Source of the DNA: Sphingomonas hylomeconis
Lineage (GTDB): Bacteria; Pseudomonadota; Alphaproteobacteria; Sphingomonadales; Sphingomonadaceae
NCBI RefSeq assembly: GCF_025370105.1
Contig: NZ_JANQBK010000008.1
Coordinates: 62,001 to 126,000, forward strand
Direction: 5' to 3'
Length of the DNA: 64,000 nucleotides
The position numbers were made by a program, and so were the translations under genes. Under the pieces are notes generated by a model. The model saw nothing but the letters and a program-made list of their open reading frames with translations, did no database searches and was not told the origin of the DNA. This document shows, one piece after another, positions 1-8,272 of this stretch. Every line of letters begins with the position of its first letter. The first letter of the stretch is position 1.

Positions 1-164
1 ACCAATGTCGGTAGTTCGGGCAGCCATAGCCGCCGCGCGACCGCCAGCGCCGCGCCGACGAGCAGGAAGGCGACGCCGGTCAGCCTGAGCGGGCGAGCGA
101 TTGCGGCGAGTTCGCGGCTATATGCGGCGCGCTGCGTGGGGTCGGTGAGGTCGGGCGGGGTCAT
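1..164 (-). CDS. Partial membrane protein, N-terminal part only
   Basis: The frame starts at ATG 164-162 and runs off the left edge of the window, so only about 54 residues are visible. A short polar N-terminus rich in Thr, Pro and Asp is followed by one hydrophobic segment (about residues 29-45) that looks like a membrane helix. The start overlaps the stop of the upstream acetyltransferase gene in an ATGA junction, which argues for translational coupling and supports the start. I do not recognise the family from this fragment. It is the last visible gene of the apaG-LysR-GNAT run. Confidence 0.6.
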   Translation of the reverse strand, partial: MTPPDLTDPTQRAAYSRELAAIARPLRLTGVAFLLVGAALAVARRLWLPELPTL

Positions 165-688
165 CGTTTGATCCAATCGTCGGCGAGCAGGCCCCAGATG
201 AAGGAATCGCGCACGCCGATATGCGTTTCCCATTCGCCGCGCAGCCGCCCCTCCTGCACAAAGCCAAGACGCGCCAGCAGGCGGTTCGAGGCGCTATTGT
301 CGGGATCGGTATCGGCGAAGATGCGGCGCTGGCCTTCCTCGCGCAGCAGCAGGTCGATCAGCCGCGTCACCGCCTCCTGAGCATAGCCCTGGCCCCAGGC
401 CGAACGCACCAGCATATAGCCGATCTCGCTCACCCCCGGCCGCTTCGCACCGGCCCACAGCGTGCCGATCGCGACATCGTCGGCCTGCCGCGTGATCGTC
501 CAGCCGCGCGCGCCGGCCTGGTCCAGGCGCTGTGCCAGATAGGCATGCGTTTCGGCAACGTCGGCGTGCGGGCCGCTCGACCACCATTGCATCAAATGGG
601 GGTCGCAATAGGCCTGGTGCAGCGCCTCGGCATCGTCGATCTGCGTCGGGCGCATGCGTAAGCGCGCGCTCTCGAACGTCGCGCTCAC
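161..688 (-). CDS. GNAT family N-acetyltransferase (RimJ/RimL-like)
   Basis: A 175-residue protein with the layout of the RimJ/RimL branch of GNAT enzymes, which transfer an acetyl group from acetyl-CoA to an amine, often a protein N-terminus. The acetyl-CoA binding motif is visible near residues 94-104 as Arg-Ser-Ala-Trp-Gly-Gln-Gly-Tyr-Ala. It is followed by the usual C-terminal pattern with an Asn-Ser-Ala-Ser-Asn stretch and Leu-Gly-Phe. The chosen start is GTG at 688, which overlaps the TGA of the LysR gene; an ATG further upstream would lie inside that gene. The natural substrate cannot be told from sequence. Confidence 0.85.
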   Translation of the reverse strand: MSATFESARLRMRPTQIDDAEALHQAYCDPHLMQWWSSGPHADVAETHAYLAQRLDQAGARGWTITRQADDVAIGTLWAGAKRPGVSEIGYMLVRSAWGQGYAQEAVTRLIDLLLREEGQRRIFADTDPDNSASNRLLARLGFVQEGRLRGEWETHIGVRDSFIWGLLADDWIKR

Positions 689-1479
689 GACGTGGCCAGC
701 GCCTCGACCAGCGCCTTGACCTTCTTCTGGCGCCATTGCGGCAGCGGCGCGACCAGCCAATAGCCCTTGGCGGACGGCTGCGCGTCACCCACCCTGACCA
801 CGCGCCCCGCGGCAAGATCGATCGCGGCGAGCAGTTCCGGCACGGTGGCACGGCCCAGCCCTTCGGCGGCGGCGTCGAGCGCCAACCCGGCATCGCCGAC
901 GCGCACCAGCGACACCGCTTCCTCCTTGAGGCAGCCGGGCCAGGAAATATGCGTGTCGACGCCCCCGCCCGGCCGCTCGACCGTCACCAGCCCCTCGGAT
1001 TCGAGCGCCTCGCCTTCATGCGCGCCGGGCCCGTCGCCCCAGCGGATCGCCAGATCGAGATTGGCCTCGGTAAAGTCCACATCCTCGTCGGCCGAGACCA
1101 GGGCAAAGCGCAGTTCGCCATCGGCGCGCGCGATTTCGGCGAGCCGCGGCATCAGCCATTTCTCGGTAAAGTCGCGCGGCGCGGCGATGGTCAGCGATTT
1201 CGACGTCTGCCCGGCCTGCATCGCGCGCACCGCTTCCTCGAATTCGAGGAAACCCTGGCGCAGCGCGCCGAGCCCGGCGGCGCCCTCCGGGGTCAGTTCC
1301 AGCCCCTTGGTCGTGCGGCGGAACAGCACGACGCCGAGCGTATCCTCCAGCGCGCGGATCTGCTGGCCGACCGCGGCCGGCGTGACGGCAAGCTCGTCCG
1401 CGGCGCGGGTGAAGGACAGGTGGCGCGCCGCGGCGTCGAGCACGCGCAGCCCGTTGAGCGGAAGGTGCGTGCGTTTCAC
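685..1479 (-). CDS. LysR family transcriptional regulator, GcvA type
   Basis: 264 residues. The N-terminal winged helix-turn-helix (about residues 6-65) has the LysR hallmarks: a Leu-Ser-Phe-Thr-Arg-Ala-Ala-Asp-Glu-Leu helix, a Thr-Pro-Ala-Ala-Val recognition start and Leu-Glu-Asp-Thr-Leu-Gly. The rest matches the effector-binding domain. The wording of the N-terminus is closest to GcvA-like regulators. It sits between apaG and a GNAT gene with four-base overlaps on both sides, so it is transcribed with them and is not in the divergent arrangement usual for LysR genes. Its targets and ligand are unknown; a true glycine-cleavage role is not supported, since no gcv genes are visible. Confidence 0.88.
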   Translation of the reverse strand: MKRTHLPLNGLRVLDAAARHLSFTRAADELAVTPAAVGQQIRALEDTLGVVLFRRTTKGLELTPEGAAGLGALRQGFLEFEEAVRAMQAGQTSKSLTIAAPRDFTEKWLMPRLAEIARADGELRFALVSADEDVDFTEANLDLAIRWGDGPGAHEGEALESEGLVTVERPGGGVDTHISWPGCLKEEAVSLVRVGDAGLALDAAAEGLGRATVPELLAAIDLAAGRVVRVGDAQPSAKGYWLVAPLPQWRQKKVKALVEALATS

Positions 1480-1874
1480 GCCCCCACCGCCGGCGCGAGC
1501 AGGGCGAAGCGCGGAATCGCGACATCGAACCCCGCGCCGTCCTCGTCGACCATATGATAGCTGCCCTGCATCTGCCCGGTCGGCGTGGCGAGCGGACAGC
1601 CCGAGACATAATCAAAGCTCGCACCCGGCGCGATCATGGGCTGTTCGCCGATCACGCCCTCGCCCTCGACCGAATGCCGTGCGCCGCGCCCGTCGGTGAT
1701 CACCCAGTGACGGGTCAGCAACTGCACCGCCTGCGGCCCCTCATTCTCGAGCCGCACATGATAGGACCAGAACCAGCGCCCGCGCTGCGGCTCGGACTGT
1801 TCGGGCAGATAGCTGACCGACACACGCACGATGATCCCCCGCGTCTCGGCAACGTTGGGGAAGAGGGCCTTCAT
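1476..1874 (-). CDS. apaG: ApaG domain protein
   Basis: 132 residues, the usual length for the family, forming a fibronectin-III-like fold. Recognisable family blocks are Arg-Tyr/His-Trp-Val-Ile-Thr-Asp-Gly near residue 60, the Glu-Gly-Glu-Gly-Val-Ile-Gly-Glu-Gln-Pro stretch, and Ser-Gly-Cys-Pro-Leu-Ala-Thr-Pro followed by Met-Gln-Gly-Ser-Tyr. ApaG has been linked to divalent cation tolerance and can bind nucleotides, but its biochemical role is still not settled. It is the first gene of the apaG-LysR-GNAT run; the LysR gene starts inside its stop codon. Confidence 0.93.
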   Translation of the reverse strand: MKALFPNVAETRGIIVRVSVSYLPEQSEPQRGRWFWSYHVRLENEGPQAVQLLTRHWVITDGRGARHSVEGEGVIGEQPMIAPGASFDYVSGCPLATPTGQMQGSYHMVDEDGAGFDVAIPRFALLAPAVGA

Positions 1875-1899
1875 GAGCTGCGTCCCGCGGCAAGCACCA

Positions 1900-1997
1900 C
1901 CCCGGCGAACGCCGGGGCCCAGTCGCGAAGGTTGCTGTATCGGTGCGCAACGCCCGCCGACGTCTGTTCCACAACTGGGCCCCGGCTTCCGCCGGGG
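1900..1997. repeat. Paired inverted repeat, CCCAGT/ACTGGG family
   Basis: Two arms face each other. The left arm begins CCCCGGCGAACGCCGGGG and ends CCCAGT; the right arm begins ACTGGG and ends with a matching CCCCGGCTTCCGCCGGGG. Each arm is itself a small hairpin, and the whole can fold into one long cruciform. The same arms recur at 24688-24789. The element fills the gap between apaG and metZ and lies 29 bases from the metZ stop. Confidence 0.8.
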
Positions 1998-2025
1998 CGG
2001 TGTGCGACGGAAGCGTGAACGTGAT

Positions 2026-3234
2026 TCACAGCCCGACCTTGGTCAGCGCCTGATCCAGATCCGTGATCACGTCCAGCGGATCTTCCAGCCCGACGTTGAG
2101 CCGCAACAGATTTTCCGTCACGCCCATCTCGATCCGTTTCTCTTCCGCCACGCCGTAATGCGTGGTCGAGGCAGGATGCGTCATCAGCGAGCGCGAATCG
2201 CCGATATTGTTGGAGATATCGACCAGTTCGAGCGCGTCGAGCAGGCCGTGCGCCTGGGCGCGGCCGCCGGCGACTTCGAACGCGAAGATCGGCCCGCAGG
2301 CATCCATTTGGCGCATCGCCAGATCGTGCTGCGGGTGGCTCGCCAAGCCCGGGTGCAATATGCGCGGGACGCGCTTTTCGAGGAATGCGCCGACCTTCAG
2401 GCTGTTCTCGCTCTGGCGCTTGATGCGCAGGTCGAGCGTCTCCAGCCCCTTCAGCACCACCCAGGCGTTGAACGCGCTAAGGGTCGGCCCGGTGTTGCGC
2501 GTGAACGGCAGCAGCACATCGTTGATGAAGGCGCTGGTGCCGCACACCGCGCCGGCCAGCACGCGGCCCTGCCCGTCCATCATCTTGGTCGCGCTATAGG
2601 CGGTGACGTCGGCGCCGAAATCCATCGGCCGCTGCAGCGCCGCGGTGGCGAAGGCATTGTCGACCACGCTGGTGATGCCGTGGCGCTTGGCGATGTCGCA
2701 CACCGCCTGCAGATCCACGACGTCCATCGTCGGATTGGCCGGGGTCTCGAAGAAGAACACCTTGGTGTTGGGGCGCACCGCGTCCGCAAACGCCTGCGGG
2801 TCGCGCGCATCGACGATCGTCGTCTCGATTCCGAACTTGGGCAGCAGCGTATCGGTCAGCCAGCGGCACGAGCCGAACGCGGCGCGCCCGCCGACCAGAT
2901 GATCGCCCTGCTGCAACTGGCACAGCAGCACCGCGGTCATCGCCGCCATGCCGGTGGCCATGGTGCGGCACGCCTCGGCGCCTTCCATCAGCGCGATACG
3001 GTCTTCCAGCATCTGCACCGTCGGGTTCTGCAGGCGCGAATAGGTCATGCCCTCCTGCTCGCCGGCGAAGCGCGCGGCGGCATCGGCGGCGCAATCGTAG
3101 CTATAGCCCGAGGTCAGGAACAACGCTTCGGACGTTTCGCCGAATTCGCTGCGCGCGGTGCCGCCGCGCACGGCCTGCGTGGCGGGGCGCCACTGGTTGG
3201 TGATCTCGCGGTTCTGTCCGGTGCGGCGTTTCAT
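2026..3234 (-). CDS. metZ: O-succinylhomoserine sulfhydrylase
   Basis: 402 residues of the Cys/Met-metabolism PLP enzyme family. MetZ uses O-succinylhomoserine and sulfide to make homocysteine, the direct sulfhydrylation route to methionine. The substrate-binding block Tyr-Ser-Arg-Leu-Gln-Asn-Pro is at 65-71, and the lysine that holds PLP is K217 in Tyr-Ser-Ala-Thr-Lys-Met-Met-Asp-Gly. The asparagine-rich pattern is that of MetZ rather than cystathionine gamma-synthase. The ATG at 3234 begins the conserved N-terminus; the frame stays open to 3306 but would overlap the divergent gene. The 5' leader may hold a SAM-sensing element (3243-3294). Confidence 0.93.
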   Translation of the reverse strand: MKRRTGQNREITNQWRPATQAVRGGTARSEFGETSEALFLTSGYSYDCAADAAARFAGEQEGMTYSRLQNPTVQMLEDRIALMEGAEACRTMATGMAAMTAVLLCQLQQGDHLVGGRAAFGSCRWLTDTLLPKFGIETTIVDARDPQAFADAVRPNTKVFFFETPANPTMDVVDLQAVCDIAKRHGITSVVDNAFATAALQRPMDFGADVTAYSATKMMDGQGRVLAGAVCGTSAFINDVLLPFTRNTGPTLSAFNAWVVLKGLETLDLRIKRQSENSLKVGAFLEKRVPRILHPGLASHPQHDLAMRQMDACGPIFAFEVAGGRAQAHGLLDALELVDISNNIGDSRSLMTHPASTTHYGVAEEKRIEMGVTENLLRLNVGLEDPLDVITDLDQALTKVGL

Positions 3235-3242
3235 GGCCCACG

Positions 3243-3294
3243 CTTTGCCGGGTGACGAAGCGGGCTGCAAGGCTGTAACGAGAATCGATGCCCG
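3243..3294 (-). promoter_or_regulatory. Possible SAM-II-like riboswitch in the metZ leader
   Basis: Read on the minus strand, a five-base stem CGGGC (3294-3290) can pair with GCCCG (3265-3261). The loop ends in CTTGCAGCC (3271-3263), the most constant block of alphaproteobacterial SAM-II riboswitches. Then follows GGCAAAG (3249-3243), similar to the GCTAAAG block of that class, eight bases before the metZ ATG. SAM-II elements are known upstream of methionine genes in alphaproteobacteria. Against it: the spacer after the stem is less A-rich than the consensus. It overlaps the first bases of the divergent glycosyltransferase gene. Confidence 0.35.
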
Positions 3295-4538
3295 TCGCGC
3301 CTGCACCCAACCGCCCGATCCTGCCCGCGACGCTGATCGGCGCCGCCGCGCAATTCCTGTTCACGCTGAACATCGCGCGCCCGAGCATCCTGATGTTCGA
3401 CGAAGTGCATTACGTGCCCGCCGCGCGCAAGCTGCTGGCCCTGCTCGGCCCCGCCAATATCGAGCATCCGCTGCTCGGCAAGACGCTGATCGCGGCCGGC
3501 ATCTGGGCGTTCGGCGACAACCAGTTCGGTTGGCGCCTGCCCTCGACGCTCGCCGCCACCGCGGTGGTGCTGGGCGTGTTCGGGATCCTGTGGGTGCTGT
3601 TCCACAACACGCGCACCGCGGTGTTCGGCGCGCTGTTCACGATGCTCAACTTCACCGTGTTCATCCAGGCGCGGATCGGGATGCTCGACGGCTTCATGGC
3701 CGCGTTTCTCGTGCTGGCGCTGCTCGCCCTGCTGCACGCCGCTTATGCCCCGCCCGGCCGCGTATGGCGGCAATGGATCCTGGGCAGCGTGCTGCTCGGG
3801 CTCGCGGTCGGGGTGAAATGGGCCGCCGCGCCCTATGTCGCCTGGGTCGCGCTCGGCTTCCTCGCGCTGCGCTGGCGCGACCGCGGCGCGCCGCGGCATT
3901 GGCACGGGCTGGGCACGCTGCCGGCGCTCGCGCTGCTCGGCGCGGTCAGTGTGGCGAGCTATTGCCTGACCTTCGCGCCGGCCTTCTTCTACGCGTCCGA
4001 ACCGATGACGCTGGCCGGGCTGATTCCGTTCCAGCAGACCATGTACCTGCAACAGACGCAGATCCTGCCGCCGCATCCCTATCAGTCGAGCTGGTGGAGC
4101 TGGCCGCTGATGATCCGCCCGATCTGGTACCTCTACGAACCGGCCGACGGGGCGCAGCGCGGCGTGCTGCTGCTCGGCAATCCGGCGATCCTGTGGGGCG
4201 GGCTGATCGCGGTCGCCTGGTGCGGCTGGACTGGCCTCAGGACCCGTGCCTGGACGCTGCTCGGCATTGCCGGCCTGTGGGGCGCGTCGCTGCTGATCTG
4301 GGCGATCATCCCCAAATCGCTCGGCTTCTTCTATTATTACTATCCCTCGACGATCTGGCTGAGCCTCGCGCTCGGCGCGGCGGCGCAGCGCTGGCCCGCG
4401 CGCCGCAAGCATTGGGACGACGCCTATCTTGCCGTCGCGGCCGTGCTGTTCGTCTATTTCTACCCGATCATATCGGCTGCCGCGCTGCCCGGGCCGCCGG
4501 CATTCAAATACTGGATGTGGCTGCCGAGCTGGGCGTGA
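3288..4538 (+). CDS. PMT-family (dolichyl/polyprenyl-phosphate mannose-protein mannosyltransferase-like) membrane glycosyltransferase
   Basis: 416 residues with about ten hydrophobic segments, matching the GT39/PMT fold. The first luminal or periplasmic loop carries Asp-Glu-Val-His-Tyr at 38-42 (the acidic catalytic motif of PMTs) and Glu-His-Pro-Leu-Leu-Gly-Lys at 59-65. Further family marks are the Trp-Pro-Leu-Met-Ile-Arg-Pro-Ile-Trp-Tyr block and Gly-Asn-Pro-Ala-Ile-Leu-Trp-Gly. Family enzymes move a sugar from a polyprenyl phosphate to a protein or another envelope acceptor. The end lies 16 bases from the end of map (convergent). The fused transferase at 5382-6479 could supply its lipid-linked donor (inference). 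Confidence 0.85.
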   Translation: MPVAPAPNRPILPATLIGAAAQFLFTLNIARPSILMFDEVHYVPAARKLLALLGPANIEHPLLGKTLIAAGIWAFGDNQFGWRLPSTLAATAVVLGVFGILWVLFHNTRTAVFGALFTMLNFTVFIQARIGMLDGFMAAFLVLALLALLHAAYAPPGRVWRQWILGSVLLGLAVGVKWAAAPYVAWVALGFLALRWRDRGAPRHWHGLGTLPALALLGAVSVASYCLTFAPAFFYASEPMTLAGLIPFQQTMYLQQTQILPPHPYQSSWWSWPLMIRPIWYLYEPADGAQRGVLLLGNPAILWGGLIAVAWCGWTGLRTRAWTLLGIAGLWGASLLIWAIIPKSLGFFYYYYPSTIWLSLALGAAAQRWPARRKHWDDAYLAVAAVLFVYFYPIISAAALPGPPAFKYWMWLPSWA

Positions 4539-4554
4539 GGATCGGGCAAACCAC

Positions 4555-5382
4555 TCAGGCGTAGGGCGGGCGGTGCAGGCCTTTGGGGCTGGTGGTGAAG
4601 ATCTCGCAGCCCTGCTCGGTGATGCCGATCGAATGTTCGAACTGCGCCGACAGCGAGCGATCGCGCGTCACCGCGGTCCAGTCGTCGTCGAGCATCTTCA
4701 CCTCGGGCTTGCCGATATTGATCATCGGTTCGATCGTGAAGATCATGCCGGGGCGGAGCTCGGGGCCGGTGCCGGGCCTGCCGTAATGCGGCACGTCCGG
4801 CGTGTCGTGATAGACCAGCCCGACGCCGTGGCCGACGAAATCGCGCACCACGCCGTAGCGATGCTTTTCGGCATGGCGCTGGATCGCGTGACCGATATCG
4901 CCGAGCCGGTTGCCCGGCCGGGCCGCGGCGATGCCGAGCATCAGGCAGTCATAGGTCAGGTCGACCAGCCGCCGCGCCTTGAGCGCCACCTCGCCGACCA
5001 GGTACATGCGGCTGGTATCGCCGTGCCAGCCATCGACGATCGCGGTGAGATCGATGTTGACGATGTCGCCGTCCTTCAGCGTGCGCGCGCCCGGAATGCC
5101 GTGGCACACGACCTGGTTGATCGAGATGCAGCTGGTATGGGCATAGCCGCGATAGCCGACATTGGCCGGCACCGCACCCGCCGCGACGATCGCATCGCGC
5201 GCGAGATCGTCCAGCGCCTGCGTGCTGACGCCCGGCACCACCTGATCGGTCAGCGCATCGAGCGCGGCGGCGGCAACCTGCCCGGCGCGGTGCATGCCGG
5301 CAAACGCCTCGGGCCCGTAGAGCTTGATCTCGCCCGCGCGCCGCGCCGTGGCGACCGCATCGGCGGCAACATAGCGGGTCAT
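4555..5382 (-). CDS. map: Methionine aminopeptidase type I
   Basis: 275 residues; removes the initiator methionine from new proteins. All five metal ligands of the pita-bread fold are in place: D111, D122, H185, E218 and E249, with the substrate histidine H94 in Val-Cys-His-Gly-Ile-Pro. The frame is open far upstream, but the methionine at 5382 gives the normal length, and its ATG shares one base with the TGA of the preceding glycosyltransferase gene (TGATG). It is the last gene of a minus run that includes leuB and the GtrA-fusion transferase. Confidence 0.96.
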   Translation of the reverse strand: MTRYVAADAVATARRAGEIKLYGPEAFAGMHRAGQVAAAALDALTDQVVPGVSTQALDDLARDAIVAAGAVPANVGYRGYAHTSCISINQVVCHGIPGARTLKDGDIVNIDLTAIVDGWHGDTSRMYLVGEVALKARRLVDLTYDCLMLGIAAARPGNRLGDIGHAIQRHAEKHRYGVVRDFVGHGVGLVYHDTPDVPHYGRPGTGPELRPGMIFTIEPMINIGKPEVKMLDDDWTAVTRDRSLSAQFEHSIGITEQGCEIFTTSPKGLHRPPYA

Positions 5383-6479
5383 CAATAGCGCCCCCAGACG
5401 AAGCGCGACGACACGGCATAGTTCCACACCGCGCCCACCGCGACGCCGATCGCCGCCGAGATCGCCCATTCGTGGCGCTGCACGTCGTGGAGGAATTCCG
5501 CCACGCCGACATTGGCGATCGCACCGACCGAGCAGACCAGGCAGAACGACACCCAGCCGCCGAACAGGCCCTTCGCGCCCTTGAGCCGCAGCTCGCGGTA
5601 AGTCAGCGCATTGTTGAGCAGGAAGTTGAACGTCATGGCCACCCCGGTGGCGACGATCACGCCAAGCCGGAAGCTCGTCTCGAGCCCCAGGAACAGCGTG
5701 CTGAGCACCGCCATGTGGATGCCCAGGCCAAGCAGCCCGATCGCCGAGAACATCGCGAAACGCACCGGCACGACATGGCCGAACATGCGATCGTACAGCG
5801 CGATCAGGAATTCCATCGCCACGACATGATCGAGCTTGCTCTCGCCCTCGGTGCGGACGCGGAACGTATAGGGGAATTCGCGGAACTTGAGCGGCCGCTT
5901 GCTGGTCGTCATGATGTCGAGCAGGATCTTGAAGCCGATCGCCGACATGTCGTGCGTCAGATCGCGGACGATCGCACTGCGGATCATGAAGAAGCCGCTC
6001 ATCGGATCCTTTAGCTCGGCCTTCAGCACGCCGCGCGCGAGCTTGGTGGCGAAGGCGGATTTGGCGACGCGGTCGCTGTCCCACTCGCCGGTGCCGCCGC
6101 CGGGCACGAAGCGCGACCCGATCGCGACATCGAGCGTTGCATCGGCCTGCAGCGCATCGAGCATCGCCGGCAGGATCGTCTCGTCATGCTGCAGATCGCC
6201 GTCGATCACCGCGACGACCGGCGCGGCGGTGGCGCACATGCCCTCGATGCACGCCGAGGACAGACCGCGCCGGCCGATGCGCTGGATCACCCGCACGCGG
6301 GGATCGCTACGCGCGATTTCCCGGGCGATATCCGCCGTGCCGTCGGGGCTGTCGTCGTCGACGAAGATCGCCTCCCAGCGCCGCCCGGCGAGCGCCGCTT
6401 CCAGCTTCGCCACCAGGGTCGGCACGTTGGCGGATTCGTTGAACGTCGGGATGACGATCGCCAGCTCGAGCAGGCTCAT
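5382..6479 (-). CDS. Polyprenyl-phosphate glycosyltransferase (GT2, DPM1-like) fused to a GtrA membrane domain
   Basis: 365 residues in two parts. Residues 1-235 form a GT2 catalytic domain of the dolichyl-phosphate mannose synthase type, with Asp-Asp-Asp-Ser-Pro-Asp-Gly-Thr at 41-48 and Asp-Gly-Asp-Leu-Gln-His at 93-98. Residues about 238-362 form a GtrA-like bundle of four membrane helices, with an Asn-Phe-Leu-Leu-Asn-Asn block. Such enzymes charge polyprenyl phosphate with a hexose on the cytoplasmic side; GtrA-like domains are tied to moving that lipid-linked sugar. Four bases overlap leuB. The sugar is not determined by sequence. Confidence 0.9.
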   Translation of the reverse strand: MSLLELAIVIPTFNESANVPTLVAKLEAALAGRRWEAIFVDDDSPDGTADIAREIARSDPRVRVIQRIGRRGLSSACIEGMCATAAPVVAVIDGDLQHDETILPAMLDALQADATLDVAIGSRFVPGGGTGEWDSDRVAKSAFATKLARGVLKAELKDPMSGFFMIRSAIVRDLTHDMSAIGFKILLDIMTTSKRPLKFREFPYTFRVRTEGESKLDHVVAMEFLIALYDRMFGHVVPVRFAMFSAIGLLGLGIHMAVLSTLFLGLETSFRLGVIVATGVAMTFNFLLNNALTYRELRLKGAKGLFGGWVSFCLVCSVGAIANVGVAEFLHDVQRHEWAISAAIGVAVGAVWNYAVSSRFVWGRY

Positions 6480-7519
6480 AGGTGGGCGAGCACCGCATCG
6501 CCCATCGCCACGGTCGACAGCGTGCCGCCGAGATCCGGCGTGCGCGCGCCGCCGATCAGCGCCTTGCCGACCGCCGCTTCGATCCGGTCCGCCGCGCCCG
6601 GATTGCCCAGCGAATGGCGCAGCATCATCGCTGCTGACAGGATCGTCGCGCAGGGATTGGCCTTGCCCTGACCGGCAATATCGGGCGCGCTGCCGTGGAT
6701 CGGCTCGTACAGTCCCTTGCCCGCGCTATCGAGCGAGGCGGACGGCAGCATGCCGATCGAGCCGGCGCACATGCTCGCCTGATCGGACAGGATATCACCG
6801 AACAGATTGCCGGTGACGATCACGTCGAACTGTCCGGGATTGCGCACCAGCTGCATCGCGCAATTATCGACATACATGTGGCTGAGCGCAACCTGCGGAT
6901 ATTGCGCGGAAAGCTCGATCACCACGTCGCGCCACAGCTGCGAGGTCTCAAGCACATTGGCCTTGTCGACCGAGCACAATTTCCCGCCGCGCTTAGCCGC
7001 GGTCTGGAAGCCGAGATGCGCGATGCGCGTCACTTCCGCCTCGTCGTAACTCATCACGTCATAGCCTTCGCGCAGGCCGGCAGGCGTCGTGCGCATGCCC
7101 TTCTCGCCGAAATAGACGTCGCCGTTCAGTTCGCGCACGATCACCATGTCGATCGCCGCGGCGACTTCGGGGCGCAGCGCGGAGGCGTCTTCCAGGCCAG
7201 GGAACAGCTTTGCCGGGCGTAGATTAGCGAACAGCGTTAGTTCCTTGCGCAGCCCGAGGATCGCCTGTTCCGGGCGCAGCGCGCGTTCGAGCGTGTCGCA
7301 CGACGGATCGCCGACCGCGCCGAACAGGATCGCATCGGCACGCCGGGCGAGATCGAGCGTCTCGGGCGGCAGCGGGTGCCCGGTGGCATGATAAGCCGCG
7401 CCGCCGACCAGAGCCTCCTCGAACGTCAGGTCCAGCGACAGTGCATCGAGCACGCGGCGCGCCTCGGCAGTGACTTCGGGCCCGATGCCGTCTCCGGCGA
7501 GGATTGCGATCAGCGGCAT
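6476..7519 (-). CDS. leuB: 3-isopropylmalate dehydrogenase
   Basis: 347 residues, standard length. Catalyses the NAD-dependent oxidative decarboxylation of 3-isopropylmalate in leucine synthesis. The N-terminus has the [10 protein letters not shown] block. The substrate and metal site is seen in the Val-Asp-Asn-Cys-Ala-Met-Gln stretch and the signature [10 protein letters not shown]. The NAD site has the Gly-Ser-Ala-Pro-Asp-Ile-Ala pattern. The methionine at 7519 matches family starts; the open frame upstream to 7579 runs into the recO end. Overlaps the next gene by ATGA. Confidence 0.96.
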   Translation of the reverse strand: MPLIAILAGDGIGPEVTAEARRVLDALSLDLTFEEALVGGAAYHATGHPLPPETLDLARRADAILFGAVGDPSCDTLERALRPEQAILGLRKELTLFANLRPAKLFPGLEDASALRPEVAAAIDMVIVRELNGDVYFGEKGMRTTPAGLREGYDVMSYDEAEVTRIAHLGFQTAAKRGGKLCSVDKANVLETSQLWRDVVIELSAQYPQVALSHMYVDNCAMQLVRNPGQFDVIVTGNLFGDILSDQASMCAGSIGMLPSASLDSAGKGLYEPIHGSAPDIAGQGKANPCATILSAAMMLRHSLGNPGAADRIEAAVGKALIGGARTPDLGGTLSTVAMGDAVLAHL

Positions 7520-7571
7520 GGAAATTTCCCGGAAAAACGAGCTCGCCGAGCCTTTGCCGCCCCGCTTCGCC

Positions 7572-8198
7572 TCACGCAACTGCCCTTTTCAGCCGCTCGA
7601 TCAGCCGCGCGCGCGCGCTGAGCGTATCGCGACGGCGATCGACGAGGATATCCGTCTCCAGCGCCGCCCCCGTCACCTTGAGCGCGGCGAGAATATCGGG
7701 CCATCCGGCCTCGCCGCCGGTGCGCAGGATATCGGGCAGGTCGTCGCTCTCCAGCCCATAGCCAAGCTCGGCCAGCAGCAGCAGTTCGAACCGCGCCAGC
7801 GCCACCGCCCAGCCGCGCGCCGCCGGCGCCGCCTCGATCGCGCCGATCACGCCGGTCAGCGCGCCGTGCACGCGCACATAGGGCTGCGCCTCGGGCAGCG
7901 CAGTGGCGGTGAGCGCAGTGACCCATTCGAGCGCGGCGGCGGGCAGCGGCTCGGCATAGAGCGGTGCACGGCTGCGGATCAGCTCCAGCGTCAGGCCGGC
8001 AAGCTGGTCGTCGGTGCGCGCGCGCCAGTCGCCAAGCACGAGATTGCCCGGCTGCAGGATCGGACGGATGCGCCGCGAGCGCCCGCCGCGGACATAGCCC
8101 GCCTGCAGTCCGTGCTCGGCGGTCAGCGCGCGCACGATGGCGCCATGCTCGCCATGCTGGCGGACGGCGAGGATCAGGGCTTCGGCGCGGAGCTGCAT
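7572..8198 (-). CDS. recO: DNA repair protein RecO
   Basis: 208 residues. RecO is the OB-fold mediator that works with RecF and RecR to load RecA onto SSB-coated gaps. The N-terminal OB fold is seen as [11 protein letters not shown] followed by Gly-Tyr-Val-Arg-Gly-Gly-Arg-Ser. The helical C-terminal domain contains [12 protein letters not shown], the most conserved piece of the family. The protein is slightly shorter than the E. coli one and lacks the four-cysteine zinc site found in many RecO proteins. It lies between a FemAB-like gene and leuB, all on minus. Confidence 0.9.
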   Translation of the reverse strand: MQLRAEALILAVRQHGEHGAIVRALTAEHGLQAGYVRGGRSRRIRPILQPGNLVLGDWRARTDDQLAGLTLELIRSRAPLYAEPLPAAALEWVTALTATALPEAQPYVRVHGALTGVIGAIEAAPAARGWAVALARFELLLLAELGYGLESDDLPDILRTGGEAGWPDILAALKVTGAALETDILVDRRRDTLSARARLIERLKRAVA

Positions 8199-8215
8199 GG
8201 GAGCCCCTTACACCG

Positions 8216-8272
8216 CTCCCACCGGGAGAGGGAGGGCCCCGCTGCGCGCTCCCTCTCCTGATGGGAAAGGGG
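8216..8272. repeat. Imperfect inverted repeat of the G/C-rich CTCCC family
   Basis: The stretch between recO and the FemAB-like gene carries CTCCCACCGGGAGAGGGAGG on the left and CTCCCTCTCCTGATGGGAAAGG on the right, which pair imperfectly. It ends directly at the stop codon of the FemAB-like gene. The type is related to the elements at 58411-58541 and 59572-59672. It could act as a terminator, because the next gene downstream (recO) starts 75 bases away. Confidence 0.55.

Noticed and set aside
5383..6084. Possible N-terminal fusion to map in its own frame
   Set aside because: The extra 234 codons are an off-frame reading of the GT2-GtrA gene. The methionine at 5382 gives the normal enzyme.
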